This document shows, piece by piece, positions 26,399 through 35,543 of a stretch of 64,000 bases of DNA. The notes beneath the pieces are model-generated. The model did no database searches and had not been told where the DNA came from. It worked only from the letters and a program-made list of their open reading frames with translations. Position 1 is the stretch's first letter. Every line of letters begins with the position of its first letter. The stretch is taken from assembly GCF_004364935.1 (NCBI RefSeq), contig NZ_SOBT01000008.1, forward strand, positions 372,001 to 436,000. Reading direction: 5' to 3'. Made by a program: the position numbers and the translations under genes. This DNA comes from Panacagrimonas perspica (lineage in GTDB: Bacteria > Pseudomonadota > Gammaproteobacteria > Nevskiales > Nevskiaceae).

Positions 26399-27238
26399 AT
26401 GCCACTTCCCGAGACCGCGTCCAGGGGATCGAGCCATGAGAATCGAGGGATTCGTCAGCTTGATGGTCTGCGTGATGTTGTTGTTCGTCCTCAGCTTCTG
26501 CGTCGCGGCGCTGACGCGCGAAATTCGCGTGATGGTGCCGGACGGAAAATCGGCGTCGCAGCAACCCCATTCGCAGCAGGCTGCGCCGTCGCACTGAGCC
26601 TGTTGCTCGGCGCCTGCGCGACGACCGGCAGCCCGGGCGTGTCCACGCCGCAGGTCTCCGATTCGGTACGGCGTGCGCCGCCGGCCGCCACCGCCGGCGC
26701 CATCTACAACGCGGGAACCGGGTTCGCGCTGTTCGAAGACCCGAAGGCGCGCGTCGAGGGCGATCTGCTGACCGTGCTGCTCGTCGAAAAGACGCAGGCG
26801 CAGAAGAAAGCATCGACGTCGACCAGCAAGGACACGTCGATCGAAATCGCCAACCCGACCTTGTTCGGACGGCCACTGAGTCGCGACGGCACGCCCATCG
26901 GCGAGATCGGCGTGTCCGGATCGCGCGGCTTCGACGGCAAGGGCGACACCAGCCAGTCCAACCAGCTCACCGGCAGCATCACCGTGACCGTCGTCGAGCG
27001 CCTGCCCAACGGCAATCTCGTCGTCGCCGGCGAGAAGAACGTGGAACTCAACCAGGGCTCCGAGCGCGTTCGCCTGAGCGGCATCGTGCGCCCGGTGGAC
27101 GTGCGGCCGGACAACAGCATCACGTCGGACCGCGTGGCGGATGCGCACATCGAGTACGTCGGTCGCGGCGCGCTGGCGGATGCCAACGCGCAGGGCTGGC
27201 TGTCGCGCTTCTTCACGTCGCCCTGGTTCCCGTTCTGA
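26399..27238 (+). CDS. flgH: Flagellar L-ring lipoprotein FlgH (start unresolved)
   Basis: FlgH forms the outer-membrane L ring. From about 26560 onward the product is typical: lipobox [48 protein letters not shown] and the C-terminal [20 protein letters not shown]. No ATG, GTG or TTG lies just before the lipoprotein signal. The nearest in-frame starts are ATG 26399 and, overlapping the flgG stop, ATG 26375 and GTG 26372. Either would give an unusual N-terminal extension of about 50-60 residues. In that stretch the flgH frame has poor third-position G+C, while an overlapping frame (26436-26597) looks coding. The true start may be non-canonical, or a frameshift may be present. Confidence 0.88.
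   Translation: MPLPETASRGSSHENRGIRQLDGLRDVVVRPQLLRRGADARNSRDGAGRKIGVAATPFAAGCAVALSLLLGACATTGSPGVSTPQVSDSVRRAPPAATAGAIYNAGTGFALFEDPKARVEGDLLTVLLVEKTQAQKKASTSTSKDTSIEIANPTLFGRPLSRDGTPIGEIGVSGSRGFDGKGDTSQSNQLTGSITVTVVERLPNGNLVVAGEKNVELNQGSERVRLSGIVRPVDVRPDNSITSDRVADAHIEYVGRGALADANAQGWLSRFFTSPWFPF
26436..26597 (+). CDS. Small 53-aa membrane protein overlapping the flgH 5' end
   Basis: The ORF starts at ATG 26436 with GAG nearby. It encodes a single hydrophobic helix ([20 protein letters not shown]), a basic TREIRV segment and a polar Gln/Ser/Pro tail. Third-position G+C is 44 of 53 codons. Across the same bases the flgH frame is full of T-ending codons. I take this frame as the real coding frame here. 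It has no recognised family; its place between flgG and flgH suggests a basal-body-linked or regulatory microprotein. Confidence 0.55.
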   Translation: MRIEGFVSLMVCVMLLFVLSFCVAALTREIRVMVPDGKSASQQPHSQQAAPSH

Positions 27239-27249
27239 GAAACCGACCC

Positions 27250-28443
27250 ATGTACCTGAGATATCCAGCGCAAGAAAACGCAGATGGGCTGCTACCCCCC
27301 GACGGCGCGTCCAGCCCGCGCCGGGCGGCCCGTCTGCGTTTTCTTGCGCTGGTGATCGTGCTGGAACTGGCGCTGCTGTTCACCACGATGCCGGCGCATG
27401 CCGAACGGGTGAAGGATCTCGCCTCGGTTGCGGGCGTGCGTTCGAATCCGCTGGTGGGCTACGGCCTGGTCGTGGGACTCGACGGCAGCGGTGATCAGAC
27501 CTCGCAGGCGCCGTTCACGGTGCAGAGCCTGAAGAGCCTGCTCAACCAGCTCGGCGTCACGGTGCCGGCGGGCGTGAACCCCCAGCTCAAGAACGTGGCC
27601 GCGGTGGCGATCCATGCCGAGCTGCCGGCGTTCGCCAAGCCCGGGCAGGTCATCGACATCACGGTGTCGTCGCTGGGCAACGCGGGTTCGCTGCGTGGCG
27701 GCTCGCTGCTGATGGCACCGCTCAAGGGCGCGGACGGGCAGGTGTATGCCATCGCGCAGGGCAACGTCGTCGTCGGTGGACTGGGCGTGTCCGGCAAGGA
27801 TGGTTCGCGCGTGTCGGTGAACGTGCCGTCGTCGGGCCGGATCCCGGGCGGCGCGCAGGTCGAGCGCGTCGTGGCGTCGTCGTTCGACGTCGGTCCCGAG
27901 ATCGAATTGAATCTGCACACGCCGGACTTCACGACGGCTGCGCGCCTCGCGTCCGGCATCAACCAGTTGCTGGGCGGCGACTTCGCCCGTGCGCACGATC
28001 CGGTGACGGTCGCCGTTCGTGCGCCGGCGGAACCTGCAGCCCGCGTCGCGTTCCTGGCGGAGCTGGAGAACCTCGACGTCCAGCCGGGCGAGGGCGCCGC
28101 GCGCGTCATCGTCAACGCCCGCACCGGCACGGTCGTCGTCGGCAACAAGGTGCGCGTGCTGCCGGCCGCCGTCTCGCACGGCACGCTGTCCGTCACGATT
28201 TCCGAAAAGCCCTCGGTGAGTCAGCCCGAGGCGTTCTCGCGCGGCGAGACCGTGGTGGTGCCGCGCAGCTCGATCGAGGTCAGCCAGACCGGCGGAAAGA
28301 TGTTCGTCATCGATGGTGGCGTGTCGCTGGATGACCTGGTGCGGGCGGTCAACCAGATCGGCGCGTCGCCCGGAGATCTCGTGGCGATTCTCGAAGCGCT
28401 CAAGCAGGCGGGTGCGCTGCGCGCCGAGCTGGTGATCATTTGA
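27250..28443 (+). CDS. flgI: Flagellar P-ring protein FlgI
   Basis: A 397-aa protein including a long N-terminus. The signal core is [20 protein letters not shown], then mature [20 protein letters not shown]. Family landmarks include [44 protein letters not shown]-type turns and the C-terminal [20 protein letters not shown]. FlgI forms the periplasmic P ring around the rod. The start ATG 27250 lies 12 bp after the flgH stop. The first 35 codons encode an atypical n-region, and the mRNA here can fold into a very long hairpin (27265-27352, separate entry) covering codons 6-35, which could limit translation. Confidence 0.95.
   Translation: MYLRYPAQENADGLLPPDGASSPRRAARLRFLALVIVLELALLFTTMPAHAERVKDLASVAGVRSNPLVGYGLVVGLDGSGDQTSQAPFTVQSLKSLLNQLGVTVPAGVNPQLKNVAAVAIHAELPAFAKPGQVIDITVSSLGNAGSLRGGSLLMAPLKGADGQVYAIAQGNVVVGGLGVSGKDGSRVSVNVPSSGRIPGGAQVERVVASSFDVGPEIELNLHTPDFTTAARLASGINQLLGGDFARAHDPVTVAVRAPAEPAARVAFLAELENLDVQPGEGAARVIVNARTGTVVVGNKVRVLPAAVSHGTLSVTISEKPSVSQPEAFSRGETVVVPRSSIEVSQTGGKMFVIDGGVSLDDLVRAVNQIGASPGDLVAILEALKQAGALRAELVII
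27265..27352. repeat. Perfect 20-bp inverted repeat at the flgI 5' end
   Basis: CCAGCGCAAGAAAACGCAGA at 27265-27284 is the exact reverse complement of 27333-27352, which encodes the start of the FlgI signal peptide. Including G-U pairs, the stem extends to about 26 bp around a roughly 36-nt loop. The left arm thus looks like an inverted copy of the signal-peptide sequence. Confidence 0.9.
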
Positions 28444-28492
28444 AGACGCTCCGCATCCTCGGCTACACCGGCGACACGCGACGCAACGTGCC

Positions 28493-29440
28493 GTGAGCCT
28501 GTCGTCGACGCCAGCGGTCACCGATCTGGGTGCGTTCGCACAGCTCAAGGCGTCGGCGCGTGCGAACGATCCGGAGGCGGTGCGCAAGGCGGCGCAGCAG
28601 TTCGAGGCGCTGTTCACGCAGCAGCTGCTCAAGTCCGCGCGTGCCGCGAACCTGGGCGACGACGTGCTCGGCGGCGGCCAGCAGATGGATTTCTACCAGG
28701 ACATGTTCGATCAGCAGATGGCGCTGCACCTGTCGTCCGGCAAGGGCATGGGCCTGGCGGACGTGCTCGTGAAACAGATGCTCGGGACCGGTGCGGCGGC
28801 TTCGACCCCAGCGACCGCCGCGTCGTCGTCGTACCAGCCGGTCACGTCGCTGGCGCGCGAAATCGTCTCGACGCAACGCTCGAAATCCAGCGTCGCGACG
28901 ACCGAATCCAGCGTCGCGACGACCGGCACCTCGCCGGCGCCCGCCGATCCGGCAACGTTCATAGAGCAGATCCGTCCGCACGCGACGCGCGCGGCGCAAC
29001 AGCTCGGCGTCCCGGCGGAGGCGATCATGGCGCAGGCTGCGCTGGAAACCGGCTGGGGTCGGCACGTTCCGGCGCACGCCGACGGCACGCCCAGCTTCAA
29101 TTTCTTCGGCATCAAGGCGGACTCGTCCTGGGACGGCGCGCGGCTGGAGAAGGCCACGCACGAACATCTGGGCGGCCGCATGCAGAAGGTCACCGCCGCG
29201 TTCCGCTCGTACGAGTCGGTCGGCGATGCCTTCGACGATTACGCCAATTTCCTGCAGTCGAACCCGCGTTACGCGGATGCGCTGCGTGACGGCACCGGTG
29301 GCGATGCCAGCGGTTTCGCGCGAGGCCTGCAGGACGCCGGCTACGCCACCGACCCCGCCTATGCGAACAAGCTGCTCAAGTTGATCGGCAGTTCGTCGAT
29401 AAGCCGGGCAGGGCCCGCAACCAAGGACGCCGCGGCGTAA
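28493..29440 (+). CDS. flgJ: Flagellar rod-cap and peptidoglycan hydrolase FlgJ
   Basis: A 315-aa two-domain FlgJ. The N-terminal rod-capping domain (about 20-100) carries AAQQFEALFTQQLLKSARAA and MDFYQDMFDQQMALHLSSGK. A Ser/Thr/Ala linker (about 105-155) contains a 21-bp tandem duplication. The C-terminal glucosaminidase/muramidase domain (about 160-300) carries AIMAQAALETGWGRHVP (catalytic Glu in the ALETGWG motif) and FNFFGIKADSSWDG. It opens the peptidoglycan for rod growth. It starts at GTG 28493, 49 bp after flgI. Confidence 0.95.
   Translation: MSLSSTPAVTDLGAFAQLKASARANDPEAVRKAAQQFEALFTQQLLKSARAANLGDDVLGGGQQMDFYQDMFDQQMALHLSSGKGMGLADVLVKQMLGTGAAASTPATAASSSYQPVTSLAREIVSTQRSKSSVATTESSVATTGTSPAPADPATFIEQIRPHATRAAQQLGVPAEAIMAQAALETGWGRHVPAHADGTPSFNFFGIKADSSWDGARLEKATHEHLGGRMQKVTAAFRSYESVGDAFDDYANFLQSNPRYADALRDGTGGDASGFARGLQDAGYATDPAYANKLLKLIGSSSISRAGPATKDAAA
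28884..28925 (+). repeat. Two exact 21-bp tandem copies in flgJ
   Basis: Units at 28884-28904 and 28905-28925 are identical (starting AATCCAGCGTCGCGACGACC). They encode SSVATTE and SSVATTG in the interdomain linker, so the duplication keeps frame and lengthens the hinge by seven residues. Confidence 0.95.
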
Positions 29441-29449
29441 CCGACGCTC

Positions 29450-31090
29450 ATGGCCGATCTTCTCAATACCGGTATCTCTGCCTTGCTCGGGTATCGCAAG
29501 GCGCTGGACACGGCCGGGCACAACATCGCCAACGTCAACACCGACGGCTATTCGCGCCAGCGCGTGGAGTTCGTGTCGCGCATCGGCGGCCCGCAGGGCG
29601 ATGGCTATGTCGGCAGCGGCGTCAGCGCCTCGACGGTCCGCCGCATCACGGATTCCTTCGTCGGCGCGCGCATCGTGTCCGACACCTCGTCGTACCAGCG
29701 TGCCGAGAGCTTCGAAGGCATCGCCAGCCAGCTCGATACCTGGCTGTCCGATGCCGCGACCGGCCTGGGCACGCCGATGAAGGGCTTCTTCGACAGCCTG
29801 AATGATCTGTCCGCCGATCCGGCGTCCACGGCCAACCGGCAGTCGGTGATCAGCGACGCGCAGTCGCTGGCCACGCGCTTCCACGCGCTGTCGCAGCAGA
29901 TCGACGGCCTGCAGACCGAGATCAACGGGCGCGTGCGCCAGGATGTCGACGAGATCAACGCAGCAGCGCGGGACATCGCGACCCTGAACGATCGCATCGC
30001 GCTGGCCACCGGCGCCGCCGGCGGTCAGCCGCCGAACGATCTGCTCGATCAGCGCGACCAGCTGGTGCAGAAGCTCGCCGGCAAGATCGGCGTGACGACC
30101 CACGAGTCCGACAACGGCGCCATCAATGTCTTCGTCGGCAACGGCCAGGCGCTGGTGCTGGGCAGCCAGGCGACGAGCCTGGGCGTCAACGACGACGAGT
30201 ACAGCAGCGGACGGCTCGACGTCACGTTCAACGGCGTGGCGATCACCGGGCAGATCGGCAGCGGATCGCTCGGCGGCCTGATGGATGCGCAGCGGGCGGT
30301 CATCGATCCGTCGCGCGCCAAGCTCGGTCGCATCGCCGTGGGCCTGACCGAAGCCTTCAACGCCCAGCATCGGCAGGGCGTCGATGCCACCGGCCAGGCG
30401 GGCGGCGACTTCTTCACGCCGCTGACGGGCAGCGCGCTCGCGTCGCGCGGCAATCACGGAACGGCGAGCGTGGATGTCGGCTTCGGCAACACCGCCGGAC
30501 TGACGGACGCCGAATACCAGCTGCGCTACGACGGCGCCGCCTGGCAGCTGACGAACACGTCGACGGGTGCGTCGGTTGCGATGACCGGCAGCGGTTCGGC
30601 CGGCGATCCCTATGTCGCCGACGGCCTGCGCATCACCATCGGCTCCGGCGCAGTGGCGGGCGATCGCTTTCTCGTCCGTCCCGCGGCCGGCGCGGCGGAA
30701 GACATCGCAGTCGCCGTGACGGATGCGTCGCGCATCGCGGCGGCTGCCCCCGGCAGCGTTGCGAATTCGAGCGACAACACCAACGCCCGCGCGCTGATGG
30801 GGCTGTCGACCCAGCGTGTGCTCGACGGCGGACGCAGCACGCTCAACGCCGCCCACACCGCGCTGGTCAGCGGCGTCGGCAACCAGGCGCAGCAGGCGGG
30901 TGTGACGCTGACGGCGCAGAAGACCTTGCTGTCGCAGTCGGTGGCGGCGCGCGACGCGACGTCGGGCGTGAATCTCGATGAAGAGGCGGCCGACCTGGTG
31001 CGCTTCCAGCAGGCTTATCAAGCCGCCGCGCAGGTCATCGCCGTGGCGGACACCGTGTTCCAGTCGCTGCTGGCGGCGACACGGAGATAG
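29450..31090 (+). CDS. flgK: Flagellar hook-associated protein 1 (FlgK)
   Basis: A 546-aa hook-filament junction protein. The N-terminal helices contain LLNTGISALLGYRKALDTAG and HNIANVNTDGYSRQRVEFVS. The central helix bundle holds MKGFFDSLNDLSADPASTAN, and the C-terminal D0/D1 signature is SGVNLDEEAADLVRFQQAYQ followed by AAAQVIAVADTVFQSLL. ATG 29450 lies 9 bp after the flgJ stop. The length is typical. A REP pair separates it from flgL. Confidence 0.96.
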   Translation: MADLLNTGISALLGYRKALDTAGHNIANVNTDGYSRQRVEFVSRIGGPQGDGYVGSGVSASTVRRITDSFVGARIVSDTSSYQRAESFEGIASQLDTWLSDAATGLGTPMKGFFDSLNDLSADPASTANRQSVISDAQSLATRFHALSQQIDGLQTEINGRVRQDVDEINAAARDIATLNDRIALATGAAGGQPPNDLLDQRDQLVQKLAGKIGVTTHESDNGAINVFVGNGQALVLGSQATSLGVNDDEYSSGRLDVTFNGVAITGQIGSGSLGGLMDAQRAVIDPSRAKLGRIAVGLTEAFNAQHRQGVDATGQAGGDFFTPLTGSALASRGNHGTASVDVGFGNTAGLTDAEYQLRYDGAAWQLTNTSTGASVAMTGSGSAGDPYVADGLRITIGSGAVAGDRFLVRPAAGAAEDIAVAVTDASRIAAAAPGSVANSSDNTNARALMGLSTQRVLDGGRSTLNAAHTALVSGVGNQAQQAGVTLTAQKTLLSQSVAARDATSGVNLDEEAADLVRFQQAYQAAAQVIAVADTVFQSLLAATRR

Positions 31091-31123
31091 ACATGAAACC
31101 GCATCAGTCGAAATCCGCCCCCC

Positions 31124-31190
31124 GTAGCCCGGACGAAGTCCGGGATGCGCCTCGATCACGCGGCCGGTTCCCGGACTTCGTCCGGGCTAC
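31124..31190. repeat. Inverted pair of type A REP elements between flgK and flgL
   Basis: A type A unit at 31124-31144 faces its exact inverse at 31170-31190. It sits inside the flagellar operon, so it may set differential stability of the flgK and flgL messages. No gene lies in the 124-bp gap. Confidence 0.9.
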
Positions 31191-31214
31191 GGATTCGATC
31201 GCCGGGTCATCGCC

Positions 31215-32408
31215 ATGAGAGTCTCCACCGCCGCATTGCACGCCCAGGGCGTGGCCAACATCCTGCGCAACCAGAGCGCGCTGGCCAAGACGCAGAACGA
31301 GCTCGCACTCGCGACCCGTCTGGTATCGGCCAAGGACGATCCGGGCGCCTGGGCGCGTGCCGCGGGACTCGATCAGCAGGTCGCGCAGTTCGCGCGCTAT
31401 CAGGACAACGCGTCGGTCGTCGAGCATCGCCTCGGTCTCGAGGAGACGGCGCTGACGTCGGCGACCGAAGTGCTCGACCGCGTACGCGAACTGGCCCTGC
31501 AGGCGAACAGCGCGAACGCCTCCCGCGATGCACGCCAGTCCATTGCGCAGGAGATGCAGTCGCAGCTCGAGCAGCTGCTGGCGATCTCCAACAGCGGCGA
31601 TGGCGAAGGACGCTACCTGTTCGCCGGTACCAACGATGGCTCCGCGCCGTTCTCGATGGCCGCCGTGGGCGCCAACTACTCGGGCAACGCCAGCCAGCGG
31701 CTGATGGACATCGGGCCGGAGCGCAGCGTCGCGCTGGGCGATACCGGCGCGCAGGTCTTCCAGAATCTCAGGGGCGGCAACGGCACGTTCGCCGTCTCGG
31801 CGGCCGCCGGCAACACCGGCACCGTGAAGCTCGACGGCGCCAAGGTGTTCGACGCGTCGGCCTGGGATGGCGGCAGCTACACCGTGAGTTTTGCCGCGGG
31901 CAATTACCAGGTTCACGACGCCGGCAACACGCTGGTGGCGTCGGGCGCCTACCAGAGCGGCACCGCCATCCGCTTTCGCGGCGCGGAGCTCACGCTCAGC
32001 GGCGCGCCGGTCGACGGCGACTCGGTGTCGGTGACGCCCAGCCAGACGCAGGACATGTTCACCGTCGTGCAGAACATGATCGCGCTCGTGTCGGCGATGC
32101 CAGCCGATGCCGCGGGTCGTGCGCACGAGCAGACGAATTTCTTCGGCGCGTTGCAGGAACTCGATACCGCAATGGAGCGCGTGATGTCGGTGCGCGCGAC
32201 GGTGGGTCATCGCCTCAACGCGGTTGACGACGCCGGATCGCAGATCGAGGCGCTCGACGTGCAGGCCAACAGCACGCTGTCGAGCCTGCGGGATCTCGAC
32301 TACGCCGAAGCGACGGCGCGCCTGAACCTGCAGATGACGGCGCTGCAGGCCGCGCAGCAGTCGTATTCGCGCATCCAGGGCATGAGCCTGTTCGACTTCC
32401 TCCGCTGA
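31215..32408 (+). CDS. flgL: Flagellar hook-associated protein 3 (FlgL)
   Basis: A 397-aa flagellin-like junction protein. The N-terminal helix is MRVSTAALHAQGVANILRNQ with LATRLVSAKDDPGAWARA. The first ND1 helices include ELALQANSANASRDARQSIA. The C-terminal coiled segment is SSLRDLDYAEATARLNLQMT and then LQAAQQSYSRIQGMSLFDFL. The central region (about 170-280) is variable. It follows flgK after the REP pair. Confidence 0.95.
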   Translation: MRVSTAALHAQGVANILRNQSALAKTQNELALATRLVSAKDDPGAWARAAGLDQQVAQFARYQDNASVVEHRLGLEETALTSATEVLDRVRELALQANSANASRDARQSIAQEMQSQLEQLLAISNSGDGEGRYLFAGTNDGSAPFSMAAVGANYSGNASQRLMDIGPERSVALGDTGAQVFQNLRGGNGTFAVSAAAGNTGTVKLDGAKVFDASAWDGGSYTVSFAAGNYQVHDAGNTLVASGAYQSGTAIRFRGAELTLSGAPVDGDSVSVTPSQTQDMFTVVQNMIALVSAMPADAAGRAHEQTNFFGALQELDTAMERVMSVRATVGHRLNAVDDAGSQIEALDVQANSTLSSLRDLDYAEATARLNLQMTALQAAQQSYSRIQGMSLFDFLR

Positions 32409-32449
32409 TCGGTCGCAGCGCACCGTCGATCGTCGTCGCAACACGCCCC

Positions 32450-32476
32450 TAAAGATTTCGCGGAATCCGCCGAAAA
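32450..32476 (+). promoter_or_regulatory. Sigma-28 (FliA) promoter of fliC
   Basis: TAAAGATT at 32450-32457, an 11-bp spacer, then GCCGAAAA at 32469-32476. The consensus is TAAAGTTT-N11-GCCGATAA, so the match is near perfect with exact spacing. The expected transcription start is about 32484, leaving an 84-nt leader before fliC. Confidence 0.85.
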
Positions 32477-32567
32477 ACTTCACAGCAACGGCTTTCCAAC
32501 CCAACCGCCGAAGCAAGTCCTGAGGCCTGTGCCCGCCGGGACCCCTACGCCAACAGGAGTGACTCTC

Positions 32568-33728
32568 ATGCCGCAAACCATCAACACCAACGTGATGTCG
32601 CTGAACGCCCAGCGCAACCTCAACACGTCGCAGACGTCCATGGCGACCTCGCTGCAGCGCCTGTCCTCGGGCCTGCGCATCAACAGCGCCAAGGACGACG
32701 CCGCCGGCCTCGCCATCACCGAGCGCTTCACCACGCAGATCCGCGGTCTCGACCAGGCGGCACGCAATGCCAACGACGGCATCTCGCTGGCGCAGACGGC
32801 CGAAGGCGCGCTGGTGGAAGTCAGCAACAACCTGCAGCGTATCCGCGAACTGGCCGTGCAGAGCCGCAACGCCACCAACAGCGCGTCCGACCGCGCCGCG
32901 CTGAACACGGAAGCCCAGGCCCTTCGCGCCGAAATCGACCGCGTCGCTTCGCAGACCTCGTTCAACGGCGTCAACCTGCTCGACGGCTCGTTCACCAACC
33001 AGACCTTCCAGGTCGGTGCGAACGCCGGCCAGACGATCAACGTCGCCTCGATCGTGGATGCCAGCTCGGCCAACCTCGGCACCTACACCAGCGCACAGGT
33101 CACCGGCGTAGCCGCAACGGCGTTCACGGCCGTCACGGCGGGTCACCTCACCATCGACGGCGGCAACGGCAACGGTGCCATCAGCGTCGGCGGCATCGGC
33201 GCCGACACCAGCGCCACGGAGCGTGCGGCCAGCGTGCGCACGGCGGTGAACTCGGTGTCCGACCAGACCGGCGTCTACGCGGTGAACGACACGGCCACCA
33301 CGGTGACCCTGGTGTCGACGACGGGTGCGATCACGATTGCGCACGCGGGCGCTTCGTCTTCGACTGCCATCACCGGCCTTGCGGCCGCCACGACGGCAAC
33401 GACGACGAGCACGGGCTTCGCCACGCTCGACATCTCCAGTGTCGCCGGTGCGGATTCCGCGATGCGCCAGATGGACGCGGCGCTGAGCTCGGTGAACTCG
33501 GCACGCGCCTCGCTGGGTGCGGTGCAGAACCGCTTCAGCTCGGTGGTCGCCAGCCTGCAGACGACGTCGGAGAACCTGACCTCCTCGCGCGGCCGCATCC
33601 AGGATGCCGACTTCGCGAAGGAAACCGCCAACCTGACCCGCTCGCAGATCCTGCAGCAGGCCGGCACGGCGATGCTGGCCCAGGCCAACTCGGCGCCTCA
33701 GAACGTCCTCAGCCTGCTGCGCGGCTAA
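32568..33728 (+). CDS. fliC: Flagellin FliC
   Basis: A 386-aa filament protein. The conserved N-terminus is PQTINTNVMSLNAQRNLNTS with QRLSSGLRINSAKDDAAGLA and NDGISLAQTAEGALVEVSNN. A Thr/Ala/Gly-rich variable centre covers about 165-290. The conserved C-terminus is ASLGAVQNRFSSVVASLQTT and then QILQQAGTAMLAQANSAPQN. Start ATG 32568 has AGGAGT at good spacing; the alternative upstream start would be within the leader. A sigma-28 promoter precedes it and a hairpin follows, so it is probably monocistronic. Confidence 0.97.
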   Translation: MPQTINTNVMSLNAQRNLNTSQTSMATSLQRLSSGLRINSAKDDAAGLAITERFTTQIRGLDQAARNANDGISLAQTAEGALVEVSNNLQRIRELAVQSRNATNSASDRAALNTEAQALRAEIDRVASQTSFNGVNLLDGSFTNQTFQVGANAGQTINVASIVDASSANLGTYTSAQVTGVAATAFTAVTAGHLTIDGGNGNGAISVGGIGADTSATERAASVRTAVNSVSDQTGVYAVNDTATTVTLVSTTGAITIAHAGASSSTAITGLAAATTATTTSTGFATLDISSVAGADSAMRQMDAALSSVNSARASLGAVQNRFSSVVASLQTTSENLTSSRGRIQDADFAKETANLTRSQILQQAGTAMLAQANSAPQNVLSLLRG

Positions 33729-33745
33729 GGGGTGATGTAAACCGC

Positions 33746-33781
33746 GACGGATCCGGAACCCTGGCGGGATCCGGGTCCGTC
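33746..33781 (+). terminator. Hairpin after fliC
   Basis: Arms GACGGATCCGGAACC (33746-33760) and GGATCCGGGTCCGTC (33767-33781) pair with two mismatches around CTGGCG. Only a short pyrimidine tract (GCTTTCC) follows, so it may be a weak terminator or a 3' stabiliser. Confidence 0.6.
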
Positions 33782-33810
33782 GCTTTCCAACTCGTCATAC
33801 GGAGGTGGTC

Positions 33811-34158
33811 ATGGCCACCGACATACAAGGCATCAACAGCGTCGCCTTCGTTCCCCCGAGCGAGGGCGTTCGCGCGTTTCCGGCATCCGCGCCGAGACTG
33901 GCAGCGCCGATCTCACCCGGACCCGAAGTCGAGGCGCCGATCGATCTGGAAGCAGCGCTCGACGACCTGGCCGCGCGTGCGGCCGAGTCCGGCGCAGCGC
34001 TCGATTTTCGCATCGACGACGACTCGGGACGCGTGGTGGTCAGTGTCGTGGATCGCAGTGACGGCACCGTGCTGCGGCAGATGCCGAGCGAGGAAGCCTT
34101 GCGCATCGCGCGCAGCCTCGCGCGGTACGAGCCGCACCTCATCGAGCTGCACGCCTGA
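33811..34158 (+). CDS. flaG: FlaG-family flagellar protein
   Basis: A 115-aa protein with a disordered N-terminal half. The C-terminal FlaG domain is about 55-115: ALDFRIDDDSGRVVVSVVDR, VLRQMPSEEALRIARSLARY. FlaG proteins influence filament length in several bacteria. Start ATG 33811 was chosen because GGAGG lies 5 nt upstream. It lies between fliC and fliD, the usual place. Confidence 0.9.
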   Translation: MATDIQGINSVAFVPPSEGVRAFPASAPRLAAPISPGPEVEAPIDLEAALDDLAARAAESGAALDFRIDDDSGRVVVSVVDRSDGTVLRQMPSEEALRIARSLARYEPHLIELHA

Positions 34159-34196
34159 GCGCGTGGATTCGGGCAGAACCTTCAGGAGACGGCGAC

Positions 34197-35543
34197 ATGG
34201 CGGGCATCACATCGAGCGGTGGCGTACTGGATGTCGCCAGCCTGGTTTCGCAGCTGGTTTCAGCCGACCGCGCGCCGGTCGAGAACCGGCTGAACCTGCG
34301 CGAGAGCACGGCCAAGACGACGCTGTCGGCGCTCGGCATCTTCAAGTCGGCGATGAGCGGCTTCCAGAGCGCCGTCAATGCGCTCAAGGGCAGCAGCAGC
34401 GGGCTGGGCAAGCTGACGGCCGTGTCCTCGACGCCGACGCTGTTCACCGCCACGACGGGTACCGGCGCCGTCGCCGGCAGTTTCGGCGTCGAAGTGATGC
34501 AGCTCGCGCGGGCGGGCAAGATCGCGACGGGCACGTATGGGTCGGCCGACGCGATCGTGGGCAGCGGCACCGTGACGGTTTCGGCGGGCGCAGAGTCCTT
34601 CGACGTCGTGCTCACCGATGGTGACAACACGCTGGCCAGCTTGCGGGACAAGATCAACACGGCCGCCGACAACACCGGTGTGAGCGCCACCATCCTCAAC
34701 GAGACGGGTGGGGCGCGCCTGGTGCTGACCTCGCGTCTGACGGGTGTGGCCAACACGGTTTCGCTGAGCTCGGCGGCCGAAGTCGGTGGCGCGGCGTTCG
34801 TCACGACCAGTTCCGTGCAGACCGCGCTGGACGCCGAAGTGAAGATCGACGGCTTCGCGTACACCAGTGCGTCGAACACGCTCGACAAGGCGGTCGATGG
34901 CGTGACGTTCAACCTGTTGAAGGCCGAGCCCGGGACGGTGGGCACGCTGGACCTGAGCCTGGATTCGGGCAGTTCCTCGCAGGCGGTGGAGGCGCTGGTC
35001 AAGAGTTACAACGCGCTGGTCGCAACGGTGGCCACCTACAGCAAGTACGACGCATCGACCAAGATCGCCGGTCCGCTGATGGGCGATGCCTCGGTGCGCT
35101 CGGCGATGCAGCAGGTGCGCAGCGTGCTCGGCGGCTCGGCCACCGGTGGCGACTACAGCCTTCTCGCACAGCTCGGCATCACCACGCAGCCCGATGGAGC
35201 CTTGAAGCTGGATTCGGGCAAGCTGAGCAACGCCCTGCGGGCGGATCCGGATGGGGTGAAGGCGCTGTTCGCCGGCACCGACGGCTACGCCACGCGGCTG
35301 TCCGGACTTCTCGACGGTGTGCTCGGCAGTGGAGGGCGCCTCGAAGCCGGCACCAAGGGCTTGCAAGCGCGGCTCGAGGACATCTCCGATCGGCGCGATG
35401 CGCTCGACCTGCGCATGCAGGGATTGCAGCGACGCTACATGGCGCAGTTCACGGCACTGGATTCGCTGCTCGGTCAGTTGTCGAGCACGAGCAATTACCT
35501 GACGCAGCAGCTGGGCAACCTGCCAGGGGCGTACCGCGGCTAG
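34197..35543 (+). CDS. fliD: Flagellar filament cap protein FliD
   Basis: A 448-aa filament cap. The N-terminus is MAGITSSGGVLDVASLVSQL, with VENRLNLRESTAKTTLSALG. Middle domains include VSVSAGAE-type strands and FDVVLTDGDNTLASLRDKIN. The C-terminus has LDLRMQGLQRRYMAQFTALD and then SLLGQLSSTSNYLTQQL. It promotes flagellin folding at the tip. ATG 34197 has GGAGA upstream. fliS, normally next, is not here but at 52726. Confidence 0.95.
   Translation: MAGITSSGGVLDVASLVSQLVSADRAPVENRLNLRESTAKTTLSALGIFKSAMSGFQSAVNALKGSSSGLGKLTAVSSTPTLFTATTGTGAVAGSFGVEVMQLARAGKIATGTYGSADAIVGSGTVTVSAGAESFDVVLTDGDNTLASLRDKINTAADNTGVSATILNETGGARLVLTSRLTGVANTVSLSSAAEVGGAAFVTTSSVQTALDAEVKIDGFAYTSASNTLDKAVDGVTFNLLKAEPGTVGTLDLSLDSGSSSQAVEALVKSYNALVATVATYSKYDASTKIAGPLMGDASVRSAMQQVRSVLGGSATGGDYSLLAQLGITTQPDGALKLDSGKLSNALRADPDGVKALFAGTDGYATRLSGLLDGVLGSGGRLEAGTKGLQARLEDISDRRDALDLRMQGLQRRYMAQFTALDSLLGQLSSTSNYLTQQLGNLPGAYRG

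Noticed and set aside
28463-31159. An 898-codon minus-strand frame over flgJ and flgK
   Set aside because: Antisense shadow of two clear flagellar genes.
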